In this document: positions 38,084 to 53,589 of the stretch, one piece after another | How positions within the stretch are numbered: the stretch's first letter is position 1 | Layout: every line of letters begins with the position of its first letter | Origin: Panulirus ornatus | Lineage: Eukaryota; Arthropoda; Malacostraca; Decapoda; Palinuridae | Length of the DNA: 64,000 bases | Direction of reading: 5' to 3' | NCBI RefSeq assembly: GCF_036320965.1 | Contig: NC_092248.1 | Location: 22,868,954-22,932,953 of the forward strand | Made by a program: the position numbers and the translations under genes | Notes under the pieces: generated by a model | What the model was told of the DNA's origin: nothing | Seen by the model: only the letters and a program-made list of their open reading frames with translations | The model's database searches: none

Positions 38084-38480
38084 TCCTTGCTCTCCTTTCC
38101 AGCCCATGATACAGCTTCTTGTCCACGTGTACCGCGGGAGTATTCGACTTTCTACAATTCCTTGAGTCTCCTTTGTGTTTATCAATCTTCCCTCTAACTC
38201 ATGCGCTGTTTGACTGAAAATTGCTCTTTGGCATCCACTGCAAGGGATTTCATAAACCACGCTTGTTGGATGCTGGTCTTTTTTGCCTACTACGTTTTCG
38301 TCTTGTAAGGTCCCAGTTTTTCCTCCAGATGATGCAGCATTGTTCATCCTGTCATTTTTCAAGAAATTATTCAGCCTGTTGAGAGTTAGAGACAACTAGG
38401 AACGAGTTTCTTGCTAGGATATTCACTTTGTTATTATCTTCTCCCCATTCGTTACTCTGCACTTTTCTCTTCCTTAATTT
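38084..38480 (-). pseudogene. Penelope-like element 3, GIY-YIG region fragment
   Basis: Minus strand: LNRLNNFLKNDRMNNAASSGGK, then TSVVYEIPCSGCQRAIFSQTAHELEGRL, equivalent to the 'gVYkIpCs.C...YiGqT.r.l..Rl' GIY-YIG signature (the second G-Y pair is degraded to IFSQT). Its DNA is homologous, in inverted orientation, to 38895-39255. Homology ends at 38084, where the fold-back element begins. Confidence 0.65.
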
Positions 38481-38889
38481 CCTGGCTTTGTTTTGATGAT
38501 TAATGAGCAGACCCTTGTGGGTAGCCCAGCTTCAGAAACGTTTATATCACACAGTGCATCTCCTCCAGGTATTCTTCCTGCAAATCCGAAAGGTCCTGAG
38601 AAAGAACCCTATGATAACACTTAACACTGTCCTATCGCTGTGGACTGAAACAGACAAAGTTTGTTCCTGTTGGTAGCCTTCCATGTGTAGAAACCTCCAT
38701 CCTAGACACAGTGATTTGGATGACTGATCTGGTTCAAGATTCCCAATGTATAGGAAGCCGACAAACCGGGACAATCTTATTCTCTCCCTTTCAGCCCACT
38801 GCGATAATACAAAGTCATGTGCTATCACAAGGTTCTTTCTCATAGCCAGCCTGGGCTACCCTAAGGATCAGCCCAAAGCCAAGAAAGTA
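38481..38889. other. Spacer between two inverted Penelope fragments
   Basis: Possibly RT-side remnants of the flanking Penelope copies; no motif that I can name. Confidence 0.3.
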
Positions 38890-39545
38890 AGGAAGTGAAA
38901 AAGACAGAGCAACGAACAGGAAGACGATTGTAATGAAGCGAATGATTTGGCAAGAAACGCGTTCCTAGTTGAACCTATCTCTCAAAAGGCACAAAACAGA
39001 GGATTCTTTGAAAGAGGACAGGGCGAACATTGCTGCATCATCTGGAAGAAAGACTGAAGATCCAACAACACGAAAACGAAGTGGACAAGACAACTCTGTT
39101 AACACAACAAACGGGATTTGTAAAATCACTTGCACTGGATGTTAACCAACATATTTCGATGAAACAGCTCGTGCGTCAGAGAGAGGAGTGACAGAACACA
39201 AAGGAGAGTCAAGGAACCATAGAACTTCGAATGTTCTCGTGTTCCACGTGAGTTAGGAGGGACATCTACCCAAGTAGGACGGAGCTGTATCATGGGCTGC
39301 AGTGGACAGCAAGGAAGGCTATAGAAGCGGTGCATATACGAGTGGTGGATTTCAGGAATACGAGGTCAGGTTTTGTCAGTCGGGCGGAGATTCTGGGTTA
39401 TACGTGAGTGATCGACGAGTAGAAGGGCGGGGTTAACAGACCAGTCCAGCCAGTGGGAGAACGAGAGCACAACGGGCACGAGGTCAGCCGGACCAAGAAC
39501 AATGTACGTATATAAACCTGAGGAAGACCTTGTGTCGAAATGTCT
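38890..39545 (+). pseudogene. Penelope-like element 4, GIY-YIG region and 3' end
   Basis: Plus strand: GICKITCTGC (39113-39142), a stop, then TYFDETARASERGVTEHKGESRNHRTSNVLVFHV. This is a decayed GIY-YIG domain in which 'YFDETAR' stands for 'YiGeTaR' and 'EHK' follows as expected. The copy ends with AGGAAGACCTTGTGTCGAAA. It is distinct in sequence from Penelope elements 1, 2, 5 and 6. Confidence 0.65.
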
Positions 39546-39562
39546 AGAACAGTCTTTGCTCT

Positions 39563-41400
39563 AACCTCGCGTTTCTCCACCACCACATCATCTCCACCAC
39601 ATCATCTCCACCACCACATCATCTCCACCACCACATCATCTCCACCACATCATCTCCACCACCACATCATCTCCACCACCACATCATCACCACCACATCA
39701 TCTCCACACCACATCATCTCCACCACATCATCTCCACCACCACATCATCTCCACCACCACATCATCTCCACCACATCATCTCCACCACCACATCATCTCC
39801 ACCACATCATCTCCACCACATCATCTCCACCACCACATCATCTCCACCACCACATCATCTCCACCACGTCATCTCCACCACCACATGATCTACACCACCA
39901 CATCATCTCCGCCACCACATCATCTCCACCACATCATCTCCAACACCACATCATCTCCACCACCACATCATCTCCACCACGTCATCTCCACCACCACATC
40001 ATCTCCACCACATCATCTCCACCACCACATCATCTCCACCACCACATCATCTCCACCACGTCATCTCCACCACCACATCATCTACACCACCAAATCATCA
40101 CCACCGCATCATCTCCGCCACCACATCATCTCCACCACCAAATCATCTCCACCACCACATCATCACCACCACCACATCATCTCCACCATCACATCATCTC
40201 CACCGCCTCATCTCTGCCACCACATCATCTCCACCACCACATCATCTCCACCACATCATCTCCACCACCACATGATCTACACCACCACATCATCTCCACC
40301 ACCACATCATCTCCACCACGTCATCTCCACCACCACATCATCTACACCACCAAATCATCACCACCGCATCATCTCCGCCACCACATCATCTCCACCACCA
40401 AATCATCTCCACCACCACATCATCTCCACCACCACATCATCTCCACCACCACATCATCTCCACCACCACATCATCTCCACCACATCATCTCCACCACCAC
40501 ATCATCTCCACCACATCATCTCCACCACCACATCATCTCCACCACCACATCATCTCCACCACCACATCATCCACACCACCACATCATCTCCGCCACCACA
40601 TCATCTCCACCACATCATCTCCACCACCACATCATCTCCACCACCACATCATCTCCACCACCACATCATCTCCACCACATCATCTCCACCACCACATCAT
40701 CTCCACCTCCACATCATCTCCACCACCACATCATCCCTACCGCCACATCTCCACCACCACATCATATCCGCCACATCATATCCACCACCACATCATCTCC
40801 ACCATCACATCATCACCACCGCCTCATCTCTGCCACCACATCATCTCCACCACCAAATCATCTCCACCACCACATCATCTCCACCACCACATCATCTCCA
40901 CCACCACATCATCTCCACCACCACATCATCTCCACCACATCATCTCCACCACCACATCATCTCACCACCACATCATCTCCACCACCACATCATCTCCACC
41001 ACATCATCTCCACCACCACATCATCTCACCACCAAATCATCACCACCACATCATCTCCGCCACCACATCATCTCCACCACCAATCATCCCACCACACATC
41101 TCCCACCACATCATTCCCCACACATCATCTCCCCACATATCTCACGCACTCACATATCATCCACACCACATCATCTCTGCCACCACATCATATCCCCACA
41201 ATCATCTCCACCACCACATCATCTCCACCACACATCATCTCCGCCACATCATCCACCACTACATCATCTCCACCACACATCATCCACCACCACATCATCT
41301 CCACCACCAATCATCTCCACGGTTCATAATTCCCGACACACTAACATCATTCCAGCACAATATCTCTACACCAGACATCATTACCTCCATCACATCACTC
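39563..41400. repeat. Satellite of CACCACATCATCTC-type units, ending at the gap
   Basis: About 1.83 kb are built from ATCATCTCCACC plus one or two extra CAC triplets (12-, 15- and 17/18-bp unit variants), with substitutions increasing toward 41400. It starts a few bases after the end of Penelope-like element 4. The continuous open frame through it is a property of the repeat, not evidence of a protein. Confidence 0.95.
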
Positions 41401-41500
41401 NNNNNNNNNNNNNNNNNNNNNNNNNNNNNNNNNNNNNNNNNNNNNNNNNNNNNNNNNNNNNNNNNNNNNNNNNNNNNNNNNNNNNNNNNNNNNNNNNNNN
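41401..41500. other. Assembly gap (100 N)
   Basis: Exactly 100 N, the conventional gap of unknown length. The satellite on its left is the likely cause of the break. Confidence 0.99.
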
Positions 41501-42353
41501 CTGGGAAGAGCATTGTGGTTTCAGAAGTGGTAGAGGATGTGTGAATCAGGTGTTTGCTCTGAAGAATGTTTATGGGAAATACTGAGAAAAACAGATGATT
41601 TGTATGTAGGATTTATGGATCTGGAGAAGGCAAATGAAACAGAGGGTATAGATGCTCTGTGGAAGGTTTTAAGAGTATATGGTTTGGAAGGTAAGTTGCT
41701 AGAAGCAGTGAAATTTTTTTTTTTTCCGAGGATGTAAGGCATTTGCACGTGTAGGAAGAGAAGAAAGTGATTGGTTCAGATTGAATGTCTGTTTGCGGCA
41801 GGGTGCATGATGTCTCCATGGTTGTTTAATCTGTTTATGGATGGGGTGGTTAAGGAGTGAATGCAAAAGTTTTGGAGAGAGGGACAAGTATGCAGTCTGA
41901 TAGTTGTTCGCTGATGATATATCGCTGGTGGCTTATTTGGGTGAGAAACTGCAGCAGTTGGTGACTGAGTTTGGTAAACTGGGTGAAAGAAGAAAGTTGA
42001 GAGCAAATGTGAATAAGAGCAAGGTTATTAGGGTCAGTAGGGTTGAGGGACAAGCTAATTGGGAGGTAAGTTTAAATGGAGAAAACAGGAGGAAGTGAAG
42101 TGTGTTAGATATTTGGAAGTGGATTTAGCAGCGGATGGAACCGTGTAAGCGGAAGTGAGTCACAGGGTGGGGGAGGGAGCGAAGGTTCTGGAAGCGTTGA
42201 AGAATATGTGGAAGGCGAGAACGTCATCTCGGATACCAAAATGTTTGAAGGAATATTGGTTCCACCAATGGCATATGGTTCCGAGTCATGGGCTATAGAT
42301 ATTAATGTGCGGAGGAGGGTGGATGTCTCGGAAATGAAATTTTGAGGACAACA
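41501..42353 (+). mobile_element. RTE-type LINE copy 13, decayed RT fragment
   Basis: Starting at the gap edge: [21 protein letters not shown], then damaged DLEKAN, an altered palm region with a T-run at 41713, FADDISLVA (41904) and YLEVDLAADG-like sequence. It ends within the region before LRT(I/M)CG. At least five indels. It is joined directly to minus-strand copy 14. Confidence 0.85.
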
Positions 42354-43567
42354 AAAACACACAAAACACCCTATATCTGCCGCTCTATCATCACACACAT
42401 TCAACAAACCTTGAAAATACTCACTCGATCTCCTTATCACATCACCACTACTTGTTATAACCTTCCCATTAGCCCCTTCACCGATCTTGTCTTACGCACC
42501 TTATTTACCTCCTTCCAAAACATCTTTTTATTCTCCCTAAAATTTAGTGATACTCTCTAACCCCAACTCTCATTTGCCCTCCTTTCACCTCTGGCAACTT
42601 TCCCTTGACCTCTTGCCTCTTTCTTTTATACATCTCCCAGTCATTTGTACTATTCCCTGCAAAATTCGTCCAATGCCTCTCTCTTCTCTTTTACTAATAA
42701 TCTTACTTCTCTTTTACAAATAATCTTACTTCTTCATCCCACCACTCATTACCCTATCTAATCTGCCCGCCTCCACGCTTCTGATGCCACAAGCATCTTT
42801 AGTGCAAGCCATCGGTGAGTCTCTAAATACATCCCATTCCTCCCCCACTTCCCTTACGTTCTTTGCTCTCACCTTTATCCATTTTGCACTCAGACTCTCC
42901 TGGTACATCCTCACACAAGTCTCCATTCCAAGCTCACTTACTCTCACCACTCTCTTCACCTCAACATTCTCTCTTCTTTTATGATCAAATATCCCTCCAG
43001 TTGCACCTCTCGGGCCATTAATAAATACGTAATCCAATAACGCTCTGTGGCCATCTCTCCTACTTACATACGTATACTTATATATAACTCTCTTTTTAAA
43101 CCAGGTATTCCGAATCACCAGTTCTTCTTCAGCACACAATCTACAAGCTCTTCACCGTTTCCATTTGCAACATTGAACACCCCATGTACACCAATTATTC
43201 CATAAACTGCCACATGACTCACCTTTGCATTCAAATCACCCATCACTATAACCCGGTCTCGTGCATCAAAACTGTTAACACCCTCACTCAACTACGCCTA
43301 AAACACTTCCCTCTCATGATCTTTCATCTCATACCCAGATGCATAGGCACCAACAATCACCCGTCTCTCTCCATCCGCTTTCAGTTTTACCCATTTCAAT
43401 CTAGCGTTTACTTTTTTACACTCTATCACATACTTGCACAACTCCTATTTCAGGAGTAGTGCTACTCCTTCCTTTGCTCTTGTCCCCTCACCAACCCTTG
43501 ATCTTACTCCCAAAACATTCCCAAACCACTCCTCTTCTTTAACCTTGAGCTTCATTTACCTCAAAGG

Positions 43568-43569
<2 letters not shown>
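42354..43569 (-). mobile_element. RTE-type LINE copy 14, 5' half, decayed
   Basis: Minus strand from high to low coordinates: endonuclease (LKVKEEEWFGNVLG, 43500-43560; GDLNAKVSHVAVYGIIGVHG; NTWFKKRVIYKYTYVSRRDG, 43040-43110), then linker to VCDDRAADIGCF near 42370. A deletion removes the LLDVNVLRG region and many frameshifts are present. It has no RT or 3' UTR, and lies back to back with copy 13. Confidence 0.85.

Positions 43570-43622
<53 letters not shown>
43570..43622. repeat. (TA)n microsatellite
   Basis: TA array between LINE copies 14 and 15. Confidence 0.97.
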
Positions 43623-43625
<3 letters not shown>

Positions 43626-44406
43626 GACAGGTTATTAGGTACAGTAGGGTTGAGGGTCAATTCAATTGGGAGGTGAGTTTGAATGGAGAAAAACTGGAGG
43701 AAGTGAAGTGTTTTAGATATCTGGGAGTGGATCTGGCAGCGGATGGAACCATGGAAGCGGAAGTGGATCATAGGGTGGGGGAGGGGGCGAAAATTCTGGG
43801 AGCCTTGAAGAATGTGTGGAAGTCGAGAACATTATCTCGGAAAGCAAAAATGGGTATGTTTGAAGGAATAGTGGTTCCAACAATGTTGTATGGTTGCGAG
43901 GCGTGGACTATGGATAGAGTTGTGCGCAGGAGGATGGATGTGCTGGAAATGAGATGTTTGAGGACAATGTGTGGTGTGAGGTGGTTTGATCGAGTAAGTA
44001 ACGTAATGGTAAGAGAGATGTGTGGAAATAAAAAGAGCGTGGTTGAGAGAGCAGAAGAGGGTGTTTTGAAATGGTTTGGTCACATGGAGAGAATGAGTGA
44101 GGAAAGATTGACCAAGAGGATATATGTGTCGGAGGTGGAGGGAACGAGGAGAAGAGGGAGACCAAATTGGAGGTGGAAAGATGGAGTGAAAAAGATTTTG
44201 TGTGATCGGGGCCTGAACATGCAGGAGGGTGAAAGGCGGGCAAAGAATAGAGTGAATGGGATCGATGTGGTATACCGGGGTTGACGTGCTGTCAGTGGAT
44301 TGAATCAAGGCATGTGTATGGGGGTGGGTTGGGCCATTTCTTTCGTCTGTTTCCTTGCGCTACCTCGCAAACGCGGGAGACAGCGACAAAGCAAAAAAAA
44401 AAAAAA

Positions 44407-44408
<2 letters not shown>
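43623..44408 (+). mobile_element. RTE-type LINE copy 15, C-terminal part with shortest 3' UTR
   Basis: The ORF 43673-44284 ([19 protein letters not shown] to VNGIDVVYRG) is open to the natural stop. The 3' UTR is the about 110-nt form also seen in copy 10, with the same CATGTG junction, so copies 10 and 15 form a subfamily. A tail, then (TA)n. Confidence 0.92.

Positions 44409-44465
<57 letters not shown>
44409..44465. repeat. (TA)n microsatellite
   Basis: TA array connecting the A tail of copy 15 to the truncated 5' end of copy 16. Confidence 0.97.
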
Positions 44466-49006
<4,541 letters not shown>

Positions 49007-49015
49007 TTTATTCAT

Positions 49016-51533
49016 TTATTATACTTTGTCGCTGTCTCCCGCGTTACCGAAATAACGCAAGGAAACAGACGAAAGAATGGCCCAACTCACCCACATACAA
49101 ATGTATATACATAAATGTTAACACACTCACATATACATACCTTTGCATTTCAACGCATATATACATATATACAGACATACACATATATACACATGTACTT
49201 AATTCATAATTGCTACCTTTATTCATTCCCATCGCCACCCCGCCACATATGAAATGATCACCCCCTCCCCATGCATGCGCGCGAGGTAGCGCTAGGAAAA
49301 GACAATAAAGGGCACATTCGTTCACACTCGGTCTATAGCTGTCATGTACAATACATTGAAACAACAGCTCCCTTTCCACAGCCAGGCCCCACAAAACTTT
49401 CCATGGTTTACTCCAGACGCTTCACATGCCCTGGTTCAATCTAATCACAGCACGTCAACCCTGGTATACCACATCATTCCAATTCACCCTATTCCTTGCA
49501 CGCCTTTCATCCTCCTGCATGTTCAGCCCCGATCGCTCAAAATCTTTTTCACTTCATCCTTCCACCTCCAATTTGGTTTCCCACTTCTCCTCGTTCCCTC
49601 CACCTCTGACACACATATATATCCTCCCTGTCAGTCTTTCCTCAGTCATTCTCTCCATGTGACCAAACCATTTCAAAACACCCTCTTCTGCTCTCTCAAC
49701 CACACTCTTTTTATTTCCACACATCTTTCTTACCCTTTCATCACGTACGCGAACAAACCACCTCACACCACATATTGTCCTCAAACATCTCATTTCCAAC
49801 ACATCCAACCTCCTCCGCACAACTCTATCTATAGCCCACGCCTCGCAACCATATAACATTGTTGGAACCACTATTCCTTCAAACATACCCATTTTTGCTT
49901 TCCGAGATAAAGTTCTCGCCTTCTACATATTTTTCAACGTTCCCAGAACTTTCAACCCCTCCCCAAGTCTGTGAATCACTTCCGCTTCGATGATTCCATC
50001 CACTGCCAAATCCTCTCCAAGATATCTAAAACGCTTCACTTCCTCCAGTTTTTCTCCATTCAAACTTACCTCCCAGTTCACTTGTCCCTCAACCCAACTG
50101 TACCTGATAACCTTGGTCTTATTCACATTCACTCTCAGCTTTCTTCTTTCACACACTTTACCAAACTCAGTCACCAGCTTCTGCAGTTTCTTACCCGAAT
50201 CAGCCACCAGCGCTGTATCATCAGCGAACATCAACTGACTCACTTCCCAAGCCCTCTCATCCACAACAGACTGCATACTTGCCCCTATCTCCAAAACTCT
50301 TGCATTCACCTCCTTAACAACCCCATCCATAAACAAATTAAACAACCATGGAGACATCACGCACCCCTGCTGCAAACAGACATGCATTGAGAAACAATCA
50401 CTTTTCTCTCTTCCTACTCGTGCAAATGCCTTACATCCTAGATATAAACTTTTCACTGCTTATAGCAAGGTGCCTCCCACACCTTATATTCTTAATACCT
50501 TCCACAGAGCATCTCTATCAACTATATCATATGCCTTCTCCAGATCCGTAAATGCTACATACAAATCCATTGGCTTTTCTAAGTATTTCTCACATACATT
50601 CATCAAAGCAAACACCTGATCTACATATCCTCTACCACTTCTGAAACCACACTGCGCTTCCCAAGTCTGATGCTCTATACATGCTTTCACCCTCGGTCAA
50701 TACCATCCCATATGATTTCCCAGGAATACTCAACAAACTTTTATCTCTGTAATTTGAGCACTCACACTTATCCCCTCTGCCTTTGTACAATGGCACTATG
50801 CATGCATTCTGCCAATCCTCAGGCACCTCACCATGAGTCATACAGACATTAGATATTTTTACCATCCAGTCAACAACACATTTGCCCCCTTTTTTAATAA
50901 ATTCCACTGCAATACTATCCAGAACCGCTGCCTTGCCGGCTTTTATCTTCCGCAAACCTTTTTTTTACTACCTCTTCTCTGTTTACCGAATTATTCTCCC
51001 TAACCCTCTCACTTCGCACACCACCTCGACCAAAACACCCTATATCTGCCACTGTATCATCTAACACATTCGACAAACCTTCAAAATACTCAGAAATCTC
51101 CTCACATCATCACAACTTGTTATGATGTCTCTATTAGCCCCCTTCACCGATGTTCCCCATTCGTTCTCTTGTCTTACGCACTATATTTACCTCCTTCCAA
51201 AACAACTTTTTACTCTCCCTAAAATTTAATGGTACTCTTTCAACCCAACTATCGTTTCCCCTCTTTTTCACCTCTTGCACCTTTCTCTTGACCTCCTGCC
51301 TCTTTCTTTTATACATCTCCCAGTCATTTGCACTATTTCCCTTCAAAACTCGTCCAAATGCATCTCTCTTCTCTCTCACTAATAATCTTACTTCTTCATT
51401 CCACCACTCACTACCCTTTCTAATCTGCCCACATCCCACGCTTCTCATGACACAAAAATCTTTTGTGCAAGCCATCGCTGCTTCTCTAAATACATCCCAT
51501 TCCTCCCCCTCTCCCTCATACGTCCTTGTCAAG
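49016..51533 (-). mobile_element. RTE-type LINE copy 18, older copy with long 3' UTR
   Basis: The 3' UTR (49016-49450) is long-type but diverged (ACCGAAATAACG in the stem-loop). Coding pieces on the minus strand are 49554-49892 ([19 protein letters not shown]), 49923-50456 ([29 protein letters not shown]), 50484-50690 (GFRSGRG region with W for E) and 50632-50955, plus linker to EEWDVFREAAMACTKD near 51500. It is more diverged from the reference copy than most. The 5' truncation joins copy 19 head to head. Confidence 0.88.
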
Positions 51534-52968
51534 CAGTGAAAAGTTTTTATCGAGGATGTAAGGCATGTGTACGAGTAGGAAGAGAGGGAAATTGATTGGT
51601 TCTCGGTAAATGTCGGTTTGCGACAGGGGTGCGTGATGTCTCCGTGGTTGTTTAATTTGTTTATGGATGGGGTTGTTAGGGAGGTGAATGCAAGTGTTTT
51701 GGAGAGAGGCAAGTATGCAGTCTGTTGTGGATGAGAGAGCTTGGGAAGTGAGTGAGTTGTTGTTCGCTGATGATACAGCTCTGGTTGGCTGATTCGGGTG
51801 AGAAACTGCAGAAACTGGTGACTGAGTTTGGTAAAGCGCGTGAAAGAAGAAACTTGAGAGTAAGAACAAGGATATTAGCACATTCATGTTGAGGGACAAG
51901 TCATTTGGGCGGTATGTTAGAATGGAGAAAAACTGGAGGAAGTGAAGTGTTTTATATATCTGGGAGTGGATTTCGCAGCGGCTGGAACCATGGAAGCGGA
52001 AGTGAGTCATAGGGTGGGGGAGGGGGCGAAACTTCTGGAGCCTTGAAAAATGTGTGGAAGGCGAGAACGTTATGTCGGAAAGCAAAAATGGTTATGTTTG
52101 GAGGAATAGTGGTTTCGACAATGTTATATAGTTGCGAGGCATGGGCTATAGATAGAGTTGTGCGGAGCAGGGTGGATGTGTTGAAAATGAGATGGTTGAG
52201 GACAATATCTGGTGTAAGGCATTTTGATCGAGTAAGTAATGAAGGGGTAAGAGAGATGTGTAGTAATAAAATGAGTGGGGTTGAGAGAGTAGAAGAGGGT
52301 GTTTTGAAATGGTTTGGTCACCTGGAGAGAATGAATGAGGAAAGATTGACCGAGAGGATATATGTGTAAGAGGTGGACGGACCGAGGAGAAGTGGGAGAC
52401 CAAATTGGAGGTGGAAAGATGGAGTGAGAAAGATTTTGAGTGATCGGGGCGTGAACATGCAGGAGGATGAAAGGCGTGCAAGGAATAGAGTGAACTGGAA
52501 CAATGTGGTATACCGGGGTCGACGTGCTGCCAATGGATTGAACTAAGGCATGTGAGCGTCTGGGGTAAACCATGGAACGTTCTGTGGGGCCTGGATGTGG
52601 AAAGGAGCTGTGGTTTAGGTGCATTATTACATGACAGCTAGAGACTGAGTGTGAATGGATGTGGCCTTTGTTGTCTTTAGTGCTACCTCGGGCACATGCG
52701 GGGGGAGGGGGTTGTCATTTCATGTGTGGCGGGGTGGCGACGCAAATGAATAAGGGCACACAGTATGAATTATGTACATGTGTATATATGTATATGTCTG
52801 TGTGTGTATATATATGTATGTACAGGGTGAGATGTATAGGTAAGGATATGTGCGTGTATGGACGTGTACGTGTATACATGTGTATGTGGGTGGCTTCGGC
52901 CATTCGTTGGTCTGTTTACTTCCGCTACCTCGTTAACGCTGGAGACAGCGACAAAGTATAATAAAAAA
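51534..52968 (+). mobile_element. RTE-type LINE copy 19, 3' half with long 3' UTR
   Basis: It starts within [17 protein letters not shown] and continues through FADDTALV (51766), with several indels, to the C-terminal ORF 52043-52369 and the final codons. The usual TGA is TCG-A (52515). The long-type 3' UTR (52516-52960) contains the large hairpin near 52680-52742 and a terminal stem-loop altered to CTCGTTAACGCTGG. Confidence 0.87.
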
Positions 52969-52991
52969 AAATGAAAATAAATAAAAAAAAA

Positions 52992-53583
52992 TGTTCCTAT
53001 GAGTCCACCGGGAAAATGAAACACAAGTTCCCAAGTGCACTTTCGTGTAATAATCACATCATCAGGGGAGACACAAGAGAGATATATAACAGTCAGTTGA
53101 TACACATCGAAGAGACGAAGCTATGACGCCATTTGGTAAACATGCGATTGTGGAAGCCAGAAAACAAGCGTTCATAAATTTATCATTTTACAAATTTTAT
53201 CAACAATAAAGTTAGATTTGTATAGACCATCACTTCTATTAAGATTATAATCCTTTGTGTATTTAATAATAGAAGATTAGAGTTAATAACTGAGATGTCA
53301 TTACTCCAGTCAGTACAATGATCATAGTTTTTAACGTGATTAAACAAGGTATCTGATTCTTGGCCCATTCTTATACAATATATATGTTGCTTAATTCTAG
53401 CAAAAAGATCCTTACCAGCCTACCCAACACAAAATTTATCATATTTTCCACACGGCACTTTATAGATGCATCCAGGAGAATTTTCTAGTGAATTCTTAAT
53501 CAGCACTTAGAAAATTATCGTTTTTCATTTACCTCGTGGACTCATAGGAATATCTTCATTACGCGCAAAATTGTTATCCTTTC
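52992..53583 (-). mobile_element. Penelope-like element 5, internally deleted
   Basis: On the minus strand 53160-53515 matches the GIY-YIG ORF of element 1 (NSPGCIYK..., HVKNYDHCTDWSNDI, DKICK), heavily decayed. 52992-53160 is the terminal region with a hammerhead-like motif. 53525-53583 is a second piece of the terminal region (CGTGGACTCATAGG) in the opposite orientation, so the fragment is bounded by inverted terminal-region pieces. Confidence 0.8.
53029..53069 (-). ncRNA. Hammerhead-ribozyme-like motif, core intact
   Basis: Minus strand: UCCC, CUGAUGA, UGUGAUUAUUACAC, GAAA, GUGCAC, UU, GGGA. All core positions seen in the 25091 copy are kept. Confidence 0.5.
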
Positions 53584-53589
53584 CAATAT

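Noticed and set aside
39540..41585. A 681-codon ORF rich in histidine, serine and threonine
   Set aside because: It is the translation of a 12-18-bp satellite across a 100-N gap; it starts in the tail of a Penelope element and ends in a LINE.
44300..44465. Apparent N-terminal extension of the RT ORF in LINE copy 16 (UTR-derived peptide plus poly-YI)
   Set aside because: It is the 3' UTR of copy 15 and a TA array that happen to be in frame with copy 16.
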